A stretch of DNA of 64,000 bases from Ooceraea biroi (lineage: Eukaryota > Arthropoda > Insecta > Hymenoptera > Formicidae): the NCBI RefSeq assembly GCF_003672135.1, contig NC_039513.1:186001-250000 (forward strand). Reading direction: 5' to 3'. The position numbers and the translations under genes are program-made. Below the pieces are notes generated by a model. The model worked only from the letters and a program-made list of their open reading frames with translations, was not told where the DNA came from and ran no database searches. Below are positions 33,467 to 42,640 of this stretch, one piece after another (within the stretch, counting starts at the first letter, position 1; every line of letters starts with the position of its first letter).

Positions 33467-34000
33467 TTAATTATCAGTTGACTGGGACTCTTCGGCGTCC
33501 ACAGTATACGTTAATGGTGGTGAAATTGCAGGAGGTGGATCAGGAAAGAAAGGTGGAAGGTGTGAATATAAGGGAAAATCGGCCGGGGAAAAGGTCTGGC
33601 TAGGGTGGTCAACAAAGACTTCAATATCCTCTAAAGGGATAGGAGAAGGAGACCGCGAGATATTATGCGCTGAAGAGTGTTGAGATAATTCATCAAACGG
33701 GATGGGCGAGTAGAATGGAGATGAAGGTGGAGGAAAAATATCTGGATCGGTCAAAAATGCTTCTATTTCTTCTAAAAAATCTTCGACTTCCTCATTAATG
33801 GTCAGCTCTGGTTTGAGGTGAGGGAATACGAGTCGATGAGGCGGGACGTTGAATTCGCACGGCGTCACTATATGAGGCAAAGGGTGAAAGTGTGTAATTA
33901 AAAGGAAAAGAAAAGGAAGCGGCAAATGAAAAAAAGAGGTTACAACCAGTCGCAAAAGAGGAAACAAAATTAAAATAATCAATAAAAAAGGAAACTTACT
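33467..34000 (-). CDS. Proline-rich protein of the cassette family, copy 2 (short form)
   Basis: Removing the intron 33868-33999 (GTAAGT donor; TCATATAG acceptor after a pyrimidine-rich tract) joins A at 34000 to TG at 33867-33866, giving ATG and a 133-residue protein that begins MTPCEFNVPPHRL. It is acidic and Pro-rich: TINEEVEDFLEEIEAFL, then SPFYSPIPFDELSQH (matching YSPIPSHELDQ of copy 1), SPSPIPLEDIEVF and a Pro-rich end. It lacks the GPDP...PVLIP domain of copies 1 and 3. Intron length and the A|TG start are shared with copy 1. Function unknown. Confidence 0.55.
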   Translation of the reverse strand, partial: SKFPFLLIILILFPLLRLVVTSFFHLPLPFLFLLITHFHPLPHIVTPCEFNVPPHRLVFPHLKPELTINEEVEDFLEEIEAFLTDPDIFPPPSSPFYSPIPFDELSQHSSAHNISRSPSPIPLEDIEVFVDHPSQTFSPADFPLYSHLPPFFPDPPPAISPPLTYTVDAEESQSTDN

Positions 34001-34211
34001 TTGAAATGTCCGGAGACCAAATTGACAAATGAATGGAGAGTGGTGAATAGATCAGTGTGCTGCGGCTCCTCCGATTTGAGGTGGAACGAGTGGTTGTTCA
34101 ATTGCAGACTCTAAGTTCTGAGTGATGACTCTCGATATTTTGAATAATGACTGATGCGTCTGGTCGCTCTAGTTGAAAACTATAGAATGCCCCAGGGCGG
34201 TTTCTCTGCCC

Positions 34212-34219
34212 TTTTTATA
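34212..34219 (-). promoter_or_regulatory. TATA box of cassette copy 2
   Basis: TATAAAAA on the minus strand, about 212 bp before the splice donor, at the same relative place as in copy 1. Confidence 0.5.
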
Positions 34220-34840
34220 AGATAGGAAAAATCGTGTAGGAGGGGATTCTTCTAAAACATTCGATGAGGGAAAACGCCCGAAGTTAGGTAACGGGACGAC
34301 ACGTGTAGCTGAAATCGAAGGGCCACCTTTGAACCTTGATAAGTGGCCAAGAGCGTGATCATGGTCATGATGACGAAATGCACGTGTTCACGACCAAGGT
34401 GACCGAACAGTCGTGGTGATAAGGTAGATGATGCGCTAACGTTCAGGGTTGCTGTAAGAAATGTTTATTTAATGATCACGCGACGAGCACATGTACTGCG
34501 TGCCTTACGGTTCCCGTAAGGTTCCCGCTTGATATCGTGTGTCGGAAAAAAAAAAATTTAATTAAAATTGTGCAACAACCGTGAGTGTCTTGGCTCAATA
34601 ATGCGTGAGTGATAAGTAACACGCGGTAATTACTAAACGAATGTAACTCTATTATCTATTTCTTACAAAAGCAAGGGACCGTGGAGTCTGGACGTAACAG
34701 AAGATTCTATTCCGTTTTCCCCTTTTTCAAGTGGCTCATGTAAAACGCAAAAGCAGAAGCACGATGTAGCGGCCAGGCGCCTACGGTACGGCAGCCGCCG
34801 CTACATACATGCCAGCCAGCATGCAGCGCAAGGCCGCTCA

Positions 34841-35869
34841 CATAGACTTATATAATAGACTGCGCCATCCCATGAGAAAGGCTGAAGACATGATTAGTAA
34901 GAGAGAGCAATAGCTGCGGTGGTGCTATCTCTGTTTAATGTACGTCTTGGTGGGGATGGCCAATGCCATCAAATGTTCACACTGTCGCAGTAGTTGTGTA
35001 GTAAAGAGTCTACAAAATAAAATAACGAAATAGTATAAAATGGTTGCGATATGTTGTATCTGTAAGATAGAGCAGAGAACTATTGCGGATGTTAGTCATC
35101 ATAGGTAAGCAATGACAAAAATGTATACTTATATGTAATTGAATATATCAGCAGTTGCTGTTTTGAGGTTACGCAGACTTTACGGAACTTGAGAGTGGCC
35201 AAGCGTCCGTGCTACGCCCATATTTTTGCATTGAGCAATTTGAGAAATACAACACTCATTATGAAAAAATGGAACCTCGTATTTCTTTTATACCATGTGC
35301 CAATTTTAGAAATATAACGAATCGTTATTTATCAGGTTATACGATGTAATACATTCATACAGCTGTATTTTGACATCTGGTTTAATTGATATGAAATTTA
35401 CAATCGTTTCTGGCAGTCGTGACATTCGTTCTATTTGCGTATTTACAGTCTCGTTAATTATATAATCATCTATTGATTACAAACATATTACGTATCACCC
35501 ATAACTATTTTGTAGCGTAATTATAGTCAGGAGAATAAAGAAAAGTATATATTTTACATTTGTGTCTTATATTTACATTCTTCAATCTTACATATTTCTT
35601 ATTTCATAATAGTTCTATTTTATTTGTTATATGAAGAGCGTAATGCGCGAGTGCGCTTCTTTGATTTAGAACTTTACTCCGCAAGCCTCCCCTTTCACGC
35701 CTTTCCTATGGTTCATATTCATATTCTCTCCTCTGTCTCCTTCAAGCACTTTCCCCCCACTCTCGATTATGAGTGAGAGAGAGAGAGCACCACCGCAGCG
35801 CTACTTCCATTTCTCTCTGTCGTCTTCAGCTCGCCCGTAAGAGCGCGCAGTCTATTATATACGTCTATG
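34841..35869 (+). mobile_element. P-element-like transposon, internally deleted
   Basis: The ends CATAGACTTATATAATAGAC and the complement of CATAGACGTATATAATAGAC are inverted repeats continuing to GCGC. GCCGCTCA flanks both sides (34833-34840 and 35870-35877), an 8-bp GC-rich duplication as P elements make. A THAP-like first exon lies near the left end; no further transposase was recognised in the AT-rich remainder. hAT elements also make 8-bp duplications, but the terminus does not fit their usual CA(G/A)NG start. Confidence 0.65.
35040..35104 (+). CDS. THAP-like first exon of a P-type transposase
   Basis: ATG at 35040 opens MVAICCICKIEQRTIADVSH and runs into a splice donor AG|GTAAGC at 35103-35108. 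A CX2C pair soon after the Met followed by an Ser-x-His before the next exon is the layout of the THAP zinc finger, which forms the N-terminal DNA-binding domain of P transposases. Downstream exons with the second Cys/His pair are not found, so the element is non-autonomous. The motif is short and the call depends largely on the P-like ends around it. Confidence 0.45.
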
Positions 35870-35877
35870 GCCGCTCA

Positions 35878-36825
35878 CGCGGCGTAGTTCCGCGAACGCC
35901 GCTAGGCGGCGCATACAAGTTTCCCTTTCTCGCGCGCAAGAGTCACCCGGCGCGGTATATAAGACCGCGCGGCAGGACCCCGAGCACTTCTTCGACTCGC
36001 TCTCCACCACGAGCACACGAGTCGAAGCTCTGTTACAGCAGGACACGGAGCGTAAGGCAACACGACCACGAAGGCCGATAGTCTACCGCAGGCCGAACAG
36101 TTCGACAGTAGCAGTACAACCTTCTGACGACAACCCGCTATTAGGATGGAGCATCGCAGCATTATCTGTTGCACCACCGGCGCCGGCAGTCGTAGCAACA
36201 CCTCTTCGCCAGAAGCCGATCATCCGGGCCATAGACGTATAATATATAGACCGCGCATTCGGCTTGGAAAGGCGTCACAGATTGAAAAGAGTTAGCATGC
36301 TTTGGATCACCATTCTGTCTTTGTCTAACAATGCAGAGTGGGGATCCCTTCTCAACAGTTCTCTATGCTGTTTCCCCACTCGAAGGGAGGGCGTCTCTCC
36401 CACTACGCGTCGTTAGAAGAAGACAGAATGGTGATCGTACAGAGGCTTTCTCTTTCTATTCTGTGACGCGCTCTAACTGCGGGAGACATAGGACCGCGCG
36501 GTCTATATATTATACGTCTATGATCCGGGCCCTCACAGCAGTACAGATACCACCATCATTACTGCCCTTACGACGTCAGCAAATTCTGGCGCAACGTCCA
36601 ACAGCGGTGCCAACAGCCAGGGCATCTACACTGGAACCGGTAACCGTCACCGGAGCATCGACGCCAGCATCACCGGTAGCTGGGACATCCAGCAGTCTCT
36701 CCGCAGCTTCCGAAGACGAGCCGAAGCCACGAGTCTGCGAGGACAAGTTACCGTGGGCATTACGGGAGATCCACCTGTCTCCACCATCACGAACAAGGCC
36801 TCCCAGGGACATCCTGGCCGTGTGA
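35878..36825 (+). pseudogene. GC-rich Pro/Ser/Thr-rich ORF split by a MITE
   Basis: A TATA-like TATATAAG lies at 35956-35963. The frame through KTARQDPEHFFDSLSTTSTR, VEALLQQDTERKATRPRRP and PLLGWSIAALSVAPPAPAVV is open up to the MITE at 36230; after it, allowing for the 8-bp duplication, the same frame continues (LTAVQIPPSLLPLRRQQI, then SASEDEPKPRVCE-type acidic sequence) to a stop at 36825. No family is recognised. Because the region is GC-rich, a long chance frame is possible. It is followed within 400 bp by cassette copy 3, and could be an upstream part of the same transcription unit. Confidence 0.35.
36230..36522. mobile_element. 293-bp MITE related to the P-like element
   Basis: The left end CATAGACGTATAATATATAG is perfectly repeated, inverted, at the right end, and ATCCGGGC flanks both sides (36222-36229 and 36523-36530). 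The terminus is nearly that of the 1,029-bp P-like element 360 bp upstream. It is non-coding and presumably moved with a P-type transposase. Confidence 0.75.
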
Positions 36826-37195
36826 GACATCCGTGTACGCCGTCCCACCAGTCCTCGTGCTAGGAGAAGGTCGGAAACACCGCCGCCGGGAAACAGGCCA
36901 TCACCAGCTGGCAAGGAGAACGTCGCCACCCAGACGAACATCTCCTAGGTAGCCATCTCCCGTGACGAATCTCCATCACCACCGCGGGATAAGTGGGGTC
37001 CCATCCTCGTCACTTTGACGAAGCCCCAGATCTCATACCGGGAAAAACGCCAGGACTAACACCCGTCCAGTAGAGGCTATTCCAGCGCCTCCACGAGCCG
37101 CAAAGCAGCCAATAAACTTCCATGACACAGTAGCACCACAGCTACATAACCTATCAACTGTATCCACTTACTTAGAATATAATAATAAAGAATAG
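36826..37195. other. GC-rich stretch with a possible polyadenylation signal
   Basis: The sequence follows the stop of the GC-rich ORF, holds no long frame of its own, and ends in AATAATAAAGAATAG. The AATAAA-like word could be a polyadenylation signal, or the final AG a splice acceptor for the ORF that opens at once after it. Confidence 0.35.
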
Positions 37196-37981
37196 ATTAT
37201 TATATTCATCGCTTCATTCTCTTCTCCGAGCGAATCAACCAGTACCCCACACACGACTTCTCCACCAGAATCATTTTCAACTGACCAAAAGGCAGCCTCC
37301 CCTGAACCAGCAGCGATTGAACGACCGCGGAAACGCAATAGCCGCGTTACAACCCTACCGCGGTCCCCCTGTCGCGATTGTACCGAGCGCTCAACTCGCC
37401 TAACAATAGACACACCTTCTCCTACTTCTCCTTCATTTTCTTTCACTCCTCCATTTTCTCCAATATCCCACGGATCCTCTATTTCACCTTCCTTTTCTAC
37501 ATACGCTGAACCACCTTCTTTTTCCAGGAACTCCACTTTCTCTCTCCCAGAACTGTCCCCTCGCTGGTATTCGCCCATCCCCTCCCCGGAGCTCGAACAG
37601 TATTTACTTCCAACGGATTTCGAGGAACGTCCCAACCCTCCCCCTGCATCACCAGTTCATTTACCCTCTGAGATTCATGATCAATCCTTTCCCTCCCTTG
37701 CTCAGATCAGAGAATTTTATGAGCGCGGTCTCGAGATCTTGAGGGAATATACCCTCGATTTCTTCCCCACATGCGCTTTACCCCTTCCACCCTCCAACAT
37801 CCTTATAGGACCTGATCCCGTCGATATTACCAGATTGAGGGAGGCATTGAGCACCGCAGGTCCTAACACCGTTATTCCTCTTATAATCAGAAATCAACAA
37901 CATCCTGTTCTGATCCCGGCCTCCTTTATCCAACCATTATTATTCACCACCATCGCCGCAACACACATAGTTTTATTTTAG
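37196..37981 (+). CDS. Proline-rich protein of the cassette family, copy 3 (N-terminus unknown)
   Basis: The plus-strand frame is open from just after TAG at 37193-37195 to a stop at 37979-37981, about 261 codons. It starts Ser/Pro-rich, has a Cys pair in TLPRSPCRDCTERSTR, then WYSPIPSPELEQYLLPTDFE, EFYERGLEILREYTLDFFP, LPLPPSNILIGPDPVDITRL and PVLIPASFIQ. These blocks match copy 1 in order and spacing, which argues strongly for a real protein family. No ATG lies early in the frame; an upstream exon ending before the AATAG acceptor-like site is likely. Function is unknown. Confidence 0.55.
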   Translation: MIIFIASFSSPSESTSTPHTTSPPESFSTDQKAASPEPAAIERPRKRNSRVTTLPRSPCRDCTERSTRLTIDTPSPTSPSFSFTPPFSPISHGSSISPSFSTYAEPPSFSRNSTFSLPELSPRWYSPIPSPELEQYLLPTDFEERPNPPPASPVHLPSEIHDQSFPSLAQIREFYERGLEILREYTLDFFPTCALPLPPSNILIGPDPVDITRLREALSTAGPNTVIPLIIRNQQHPVLIPASFIQPLLFTTIAATHIVLF

Positions 37982-38409
37982 TTCAATGGTCTTGATTTTA
38001 TTTTTAATTCCGAATTATTTTATTTGTATTTTATCCGTATTTTTGCGTGTGAAAAAAAACAAACTTGTAATTTTGTAATCTAAACTAACTTAAAAATGAA
38101 AATATAATGTGTTAATTCCTGTAAAAAAGGGGAGTAATTTCATTTGAATTGACCTCAATTCACCTTTCCCCTTTCCAACGATACGTACGGGTCCTATCCC
38201 TGGTAAAAGGGATTCAGTTCCCTTACCTAAAAAGGACCGACGAGCTGACTGTTTCGACTGTTCGGGTAAAATCAATCTCAGGTCGTTGACCCTAAAACAT
38301 CGGAGCGTATCGGTCAGCTCAACTCGAGTTTCTGCGGCTGAGTGCCAACGAACCTCGAGAGACGTCTAGTTGCGCCCTTCCTCGAGCTCACGGAGCTCTG
38401 GACGTAACA
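37982..38409 (+). repeat. 3' part of cassette copy 3, ending GGACGTAACA
   Basis: The stretch after the ORF stop contains GGTCCTATCCCTGGTAAAAG, GATTCAGTTCCCTTACCTAA and AAAAAGGACCGACGAGCTGA, near-copies of the matching 3' region of copy 2 on the opposite strand, and ends at the shared terminus GGACGTAACA (38400-38409). Confidence 0.65.
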
Positions 38410-39605
38410 TAATCAATTACATGTGTTTCTGATTGATCATATTAAATAAATTAATTAAAAATTATCTTAATATCTTATTGCAATCAATTGCAATATAGAA
38501 TACCCAAATTTAATACTGAATACTTTAAAAAATATAATGAAATATTTAGTACTTGCAACAGTGCAAAAGTATGACATTAAACATTTCCTTCCTTCCGTAT
38601 CTTTCTGGATCTTGCTTTTAAATGGCAGGTGAAGGTACTGCTGATTCATTAACTCCAAGCTCCAAGCTCCAAGCTCCTCTGCAAGCTCTTTTAATGTGAT
38701 GAGTTGAACAATGCTTGCAATTCGTGACTCTGCTTCTATTTGTGATCTTGCGAACGTTTTCAAGCCCCTGTAGTTAGCAAATAATTCCATAAAGCAGGAA
38801 AATTAACATAAAATTCACACTATCAAACATAATGAAATAATACGTTGCTCAAAATAGAGATGATGTGTAATAATTACACATATTTATGACATCCATCGTA
38901 CAACACATATAACTACATTCTCAGAACATTTCCGTAACTTATCTTTGTTAAAATAATAGTTTTTACTCAAATAAGCGTTACTCTTGATGACTATATCTTC
39001 TTTGGTATTTCGTTGTTCATAAATGCATAGTATGTAAAACAGTAAAATATGATACAGCTGTGGTCAAAAGCTGAAACGCGAATTTTCCTCCGTACCGACA
39101 GTAGTCATTAAAAGTTATTAGCAAGTGTCTTGAACTGCTAAATATATCCATTGTAGTCGTTACTTATGTTAATATACAGAATGTGCCGAGAATAATATAA
39201 CCAAGAAGGAAATAATTCCTTGGGGGAATAAAGTCGAAAATAGAAGGAAAATAGAAGGAGAAAGTATAAAATATTTTTGTATAAGGCTTTGTTTCCAAGA
39301 AAATTGGATTTGACAATTTGTGGAGCATAAATACTTTATTAACATGATTCAATTAAAAGCTACACATTATTATTTCTGTCCATACTACTTCTGTTTGTAA
39401 ATATTAAGCTGAACAATTGTTTGTCTATGGTATCTGTACTAGTGGCTTAATCTATCAGTATGAACCGACAGACGTGTTCATATGACACGACATACAGCAC
39501 ATATGATCTTTTTATTGCAAGCATTAAACAAGGATATATTATATTAAATATCACAATCATCTTTACTTAAGAAAGTACATAATATATAAATTAAAAAGAA
39601 ATTAT
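38410..39605. other. AT-rich stretch, no recognised gene
   Basis: A minus-strand ORF of 107 codons at 38467-38790 (start MELFANYRGLKTFARSQI) is present, but I recognise no family and see no supporting context. A near-repeat of GCTCCAAGCTCCAAGCTCC lies near 38655-38680. The rest shows no feature. Confidence 0.35.
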
Positions 39606-39816
39606 GCTAAATATTGACAATAACGGATCCCGATGACCTTGACCGTGACATATATTGTCAAGGTCATCCTCCTGAGTGACCTTCAAAAGGTTTTAGCCGT
39701 CGTTTATTATTTATTAAAAAGTTATTAACAAAAGAAGTTTCGAAAATATAGTAGTTAGTTTAAATATTGAAAGACATAAACAACGAATATGAACGAAGAA
39801 AGGAAAGTGATTTAAT

Positions 39817-39850
39817 CTAACCTAACCTGGGTAGGTTAGGTTAGGTTCCC
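39817..39850. repeat. Short inverted TTAGG telomere-like runs
   Basis: AACCTAACCT is followed after GGGT by AGGTTAGGTTAGGTT. TTAGG is the usual insect telomere repeat. A second run (GATTAGGTTAGGTTAT) closes the GC-rich block at 42393-42412. Confidence 0.6.
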
Positions 39851-40145
39851 CTCGGGCGCTGCATGATTCGCTCTGCAGTACGGGTCTGGCACACCCGGAG
39901 GTACCCGAGCCCAGGGAAACGAGGAGTGGTGGGGTCTCACTCCTCTCCCTGAAACCTCAGGGGTTGCTCGTCACGGCAGCACGGGTCCAGCGCACCCGGG
40001 GTCACCCAAGCTACCTCAGGGGCTGTCGGAACTTCCCACTCCGCAGTACGGGTTTGGAGAACCCGAGGTACCCGAGCCAACTGGCGGCTTACCGCCGGGA
40101 GAGAGGTCTGCGCGGTTTTTTTCATACTGTTGCACCACGGATACA
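39851..40145. repeat. GC-rich block with three ACGGGT..ACCCG repeats
   Basis: GCAG(T/C)ACGGGT(C/T)(T/C)(A/G)G followed by ACCCG(A/G)GGTACCCGAGCC recurs near 39880, 39985 and 40045. No gene is supported. Together with 41886-42400 it may be the rest of a GC-rich non-LTR retrotransposon split by the Transib-like element. Confidence 0.45.
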
Positions 40146-40149
40146 TGGC

Positions 40150-41885
40150 TGTTGATTTTTCGATAGGTAGGTTTGTAGTAGAGCATTGTATAGAAAAAAA
40201 CTTATGATTGTCACTCTAAGGGAACATGTCGAAAAAACTTTTTCAAAACTAAGATTTTTTAAAAATTTGAATTTCGCGCCAAAATCCAGTTAGTCCTTTA
40301 TTGGTCTTGAGGCCCTGCATCTACCAGTATTTTTATAAATAAATATCTCTAAACACCACTGAGATATTCGCAAAAATCATGAAATCACATTTATTAACAT
40401 AACTTCTAAAAAAAGTGATTCCCATGTTTGAAACTTGGTGTACTTAAATCTCATATAGGGAGCTAACTTTGAGCCAAGTGTCATCAAAATTTACGCCTGG
40501 AGCCGATGCACCCTACATACCCTGCTAGAGCCTTTGGTTTGTCTACTCTGCACTGCTGGATTCGTTTCATGGAGTGCATTTTACATATTTCGTACAATAC
40601 CGATTTTAAAGAAGCTTCTGCCAGAGGAAATAATAAAATTTTGAAACAGAAAAAAAAACAAGTTCAAGATGATTTGAAATCGCAACTAAGTATAACTGTT
40701 GATGTTGTTGAACAAGGTTACGGAACGACAAATGATGGTAATACAGCTAGGCGATTTTTTGCTCACCCTGAAGCTGTTTAAAAAATAATTGGGATCGATC
40801 AAAAATTAATCGAAAGGTTTGGCAATATTTTACATGTGATGGCAAGTAGTAAAGCAATTGATTGCTATAAATTTGAAAGATATGCCTACGAAACTGCTGA
40901 ACTATTTGTTCATTTGTATTTTTGGTACAATATGCCTCCCTCCGTACACAAAGCATTGATTCATGGTGGCGCAATTATGAAAAAAATGATTTTTCTGTCG
41001 GATATCTTTCTGAAGAGGCTCAAGAGGCAGGAAATAAATTATTCAAAGTTGCGAGAGCCCATTACAGTAGGAAATGTTCGCGCACATCTAACAACGAAGA
41101 TATTATGCACTATCTTTTAATATCATCTGATCCAGTAAAAAGTAAATTAAGAGTTTATAAAAATAAAACGGTGAAAGATTTAACAACGGAAGCAAAAAGT
41201 TTGTTAATGGATGACCAATACAATAACATTCAAATTGATAACAGGATAACAGATGAAAACAATTGTTCAATGGAATTAGATACTGATGAAAGTTTAAGTG
41301 ACCTATAAATGATTTTGTTTCTTCAATTATTATTTTTAATTTTAGCTTTAATTTTTTTGTTCTCTATGTTGTATATTAATAAATAAGAATAATTACTAAT
41401 TACTCAAATAAGTATAAACAATGTAAATATAAAAAACGGATAATGCAAAATATTGTAAAATAAAGTATTAAAAAATGAATTTAAAAAAATTTTGCTTTTT
41501 GTGCTTCTTTGCTTTATGCTTTTGTTTATTTTTTATTTTAATTAATGTTTCTTTTAATTTGAAAATTGGAAACATTAAAAAAACAGATTTTGCTACATAA
41601 TTACATTTTTAAAATAACAAATAATAAAAAAAGTAACAAAAATAAAAAAGCATAATAACTTTAAAAAGAGAGCGACTCTAAAACCAAACATTATTTTACA
41701 TTTACATATAAAACAATAAATAAATATTTGTTTTCTATGTTGAATCCGCCATTTTATTAATTTTTTTACAATTTTAAGTTCAGATTCGAAATCACCGACC
41801 CCAAAAACTTAACAAGTTCCACACGATTTCCTTCACACTTAAGTTATCGATTTTTGGACACTTTTTTCGGATTTCGCCCACTGTG
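40150..41885 (+). mobile_element. Transib-like transposon relic
   Basis: A RAG1/Transib-type transposase C-terminus is followed by AT-rich 3' sequence that ends CCCACTGTG at 41885 where GC-rich DNA resumes. Read inward from the end, this is CACAGTG, a spacer, then CCAAAAATC, similar to the heptamer and nonamer of V(D)J signals, and Transib termini are known to resemble these. The 5' terminus could not be placed, and the front half of the transposase is missing. Confidence 0.45.
40506..41308 (+). pseudogene. Transib/RAG1-core-like transposase, C-terminal part
   Basis: Frames read LSTLHCWIRFMECILHISYN, then VDVVEQGYGTTNDGNTARRF, after a stop at 40780 IIGIDQKLIERFGNILHVMA and YFWYNMPPSVHKALIHGGAI, then after a frameshift near 40975 GYLSEEAQEAGNKLFKVARA and SRKCSRTSNNEDIMHYLLIS. 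The SEEAQEAGNKLF block parallels the RAG1 region around its catalytic Glu962 (SEGNESGNKLF), and GNTARRFF parallels GNFARKLM. Transib transposases are the RAG1 ancestors and make 5-bp duplications. Stops and a frameshift make it inactive. The assignment rests on motif memory. Confidence 0.5.
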
Positions 41886-42416
41886 CGTCGTGTCGGCGGG
41901 GCATCTGCCCGGGGACGATGTTTCGCCCGTCTGAGTCGGTGCGGCAGTGGCGCGCCACTACTGCACACGCGGCGGTCCCGGTGGGGGCTGTGTATCAGCG
42001 GGGTATTTGCCCGGGCCTCCATCGTCGCGAGGTCTTCGGACTTCGTGACCTCCACCTGGGACTTCGGGATGGGAGGACGGGGGCTGATTTGGGATTGTCA
42101 GCCCTCGTCCTAAAAAACCCCCTCTCTCCAAGAGGGGGGGTCCCCGTGCAGTGGTGGTCTGCCCCACTGCGCGGGGTGAGACCGGGCCTGCTTCGACGAG
42201 CAAGCGCGCAGCCACAGCGCGCAGAACCGGATCCCAGGCGGGGGAGAGGACTGCGTAGAATCCTTCGGGGTCCCCAGACCTCTCCTAGCCAGGGCTGGCA
42301 GATGGAGGTAGGTTTAGTGAGTATGCGTCTCACACTCCCCCCGTGTTTCGCCTAAGGAGCGCGGGGGAGCCCATGACGGGTTCTTCCTCCTAAAAAAAGA
42401 TTAGGTTAGGTTATAT
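41886..42416 (+). repeat. GC-rich block ending in poly(A) and TTAGG
   Basis: The block has palindromic CTCCAAGAGGGGGGG-type and CCCCACTGCGCGGGG motifs and ends CCTAAAAAAAGATTAGGTTAGG. A poly(A) junction with TTAGG repeats is what telomere-targeting non-LTR retrotransposons (SART/TRAS types) leave. Overlapping long frames here follow from GC content. I give no coding call. Confidence 0.35.
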
Positions 42417-42640
42417 TTGTCGAGACTGGAACCCCGGACAAATACGCTCGTTTTTCAGCCCGCTTCGCGTGAGGGCGGGGGAGGGACTTCGCCCCTCCCC
42501 CCGCCGGGATCCGTGCCGTGTACCAGATCAAAATCTGTAATACCGGCTCCGGCGGGGGAAGGGGCAAATCCCCGCCCTCCCGCGAAGCGGGCTGAAAACG
42601 AGCGTATGTGTCCGGGGCTCCAGTTTCGGGAAATATAACC
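42417..42640. repeat. CG-rich hairpin module
   Basis: GGAACCCCGGACAAATACGC opens and the complement-like GCGTATGTGTCCGGGGCTCC closes the module; inside are AGCCCGCTTCGCG and GGGGCAAATCCCCGCCC hairpins. A close relative sits at 46597-46815 in the 833-bp element. Confidence 0.65.

Larger units (their letters stand above)
33106..34699 (-). mobile_element. Complete LTR-like proline-rich cassette, copy 2
   Basis: The 1,594-bp unit starts TGTTACGTCC and ends GGACGTAACA, a perfect 10-bp inverted terminus, and is flanked by GAAG on both sides (33102-33105 and 34700-34703). TG...CA ends with a 4-bp duplication are what a solo LTR leaves behind. On the minus strand it holds in order a TATA box (34212-34219), a first exon, a 132-bp intron, an ORF and AATAAA (33349-33354). 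Its 3' part (GGTCCTATC, GATTCGATTCCCTTAC, AAAAAGGGCCAACGAGC) matches 38190-38240 of copy 3. A DNA transposon remains an alternative, though no transposase is present. Confidence 0.65.

Noticed and set aside
35773..36081. 102-codon plus ORF starting MREREHHRSATS
   Set aside because: Its start lies in the P-like element and it crosses the element border; the alternative frame continues across the MITE and is the better candidate.
38467..38790. 107-codon minus ORF as a host gene
   Set aside because: No recognisable domain, splice context or homologous copy in the window; kept only as a note in the intergenic entry.
39866..40100. The three GC-rich repeats as tRNA genes or a tRNA-derived SINE
   Set aside because: I could not draw a cloverleaf or clear A and B box pair from them; only the repeat structure is supported.
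40135..40170. CACCACGG near 40137 as the 5' terminus of the Transib-like element
   Set aside because: Only a short stretch (TTTTTCGATA) resembles the 3' end, and the flanking five bases do not match CGTCG.
41792..42355. Several overlapping ORFs of 70-145 codons on both strands
   Set aside because: The region is GC-rich and open in many frames at once; codons show no protein family and the segment reads as retroelement UTR-like sequence.
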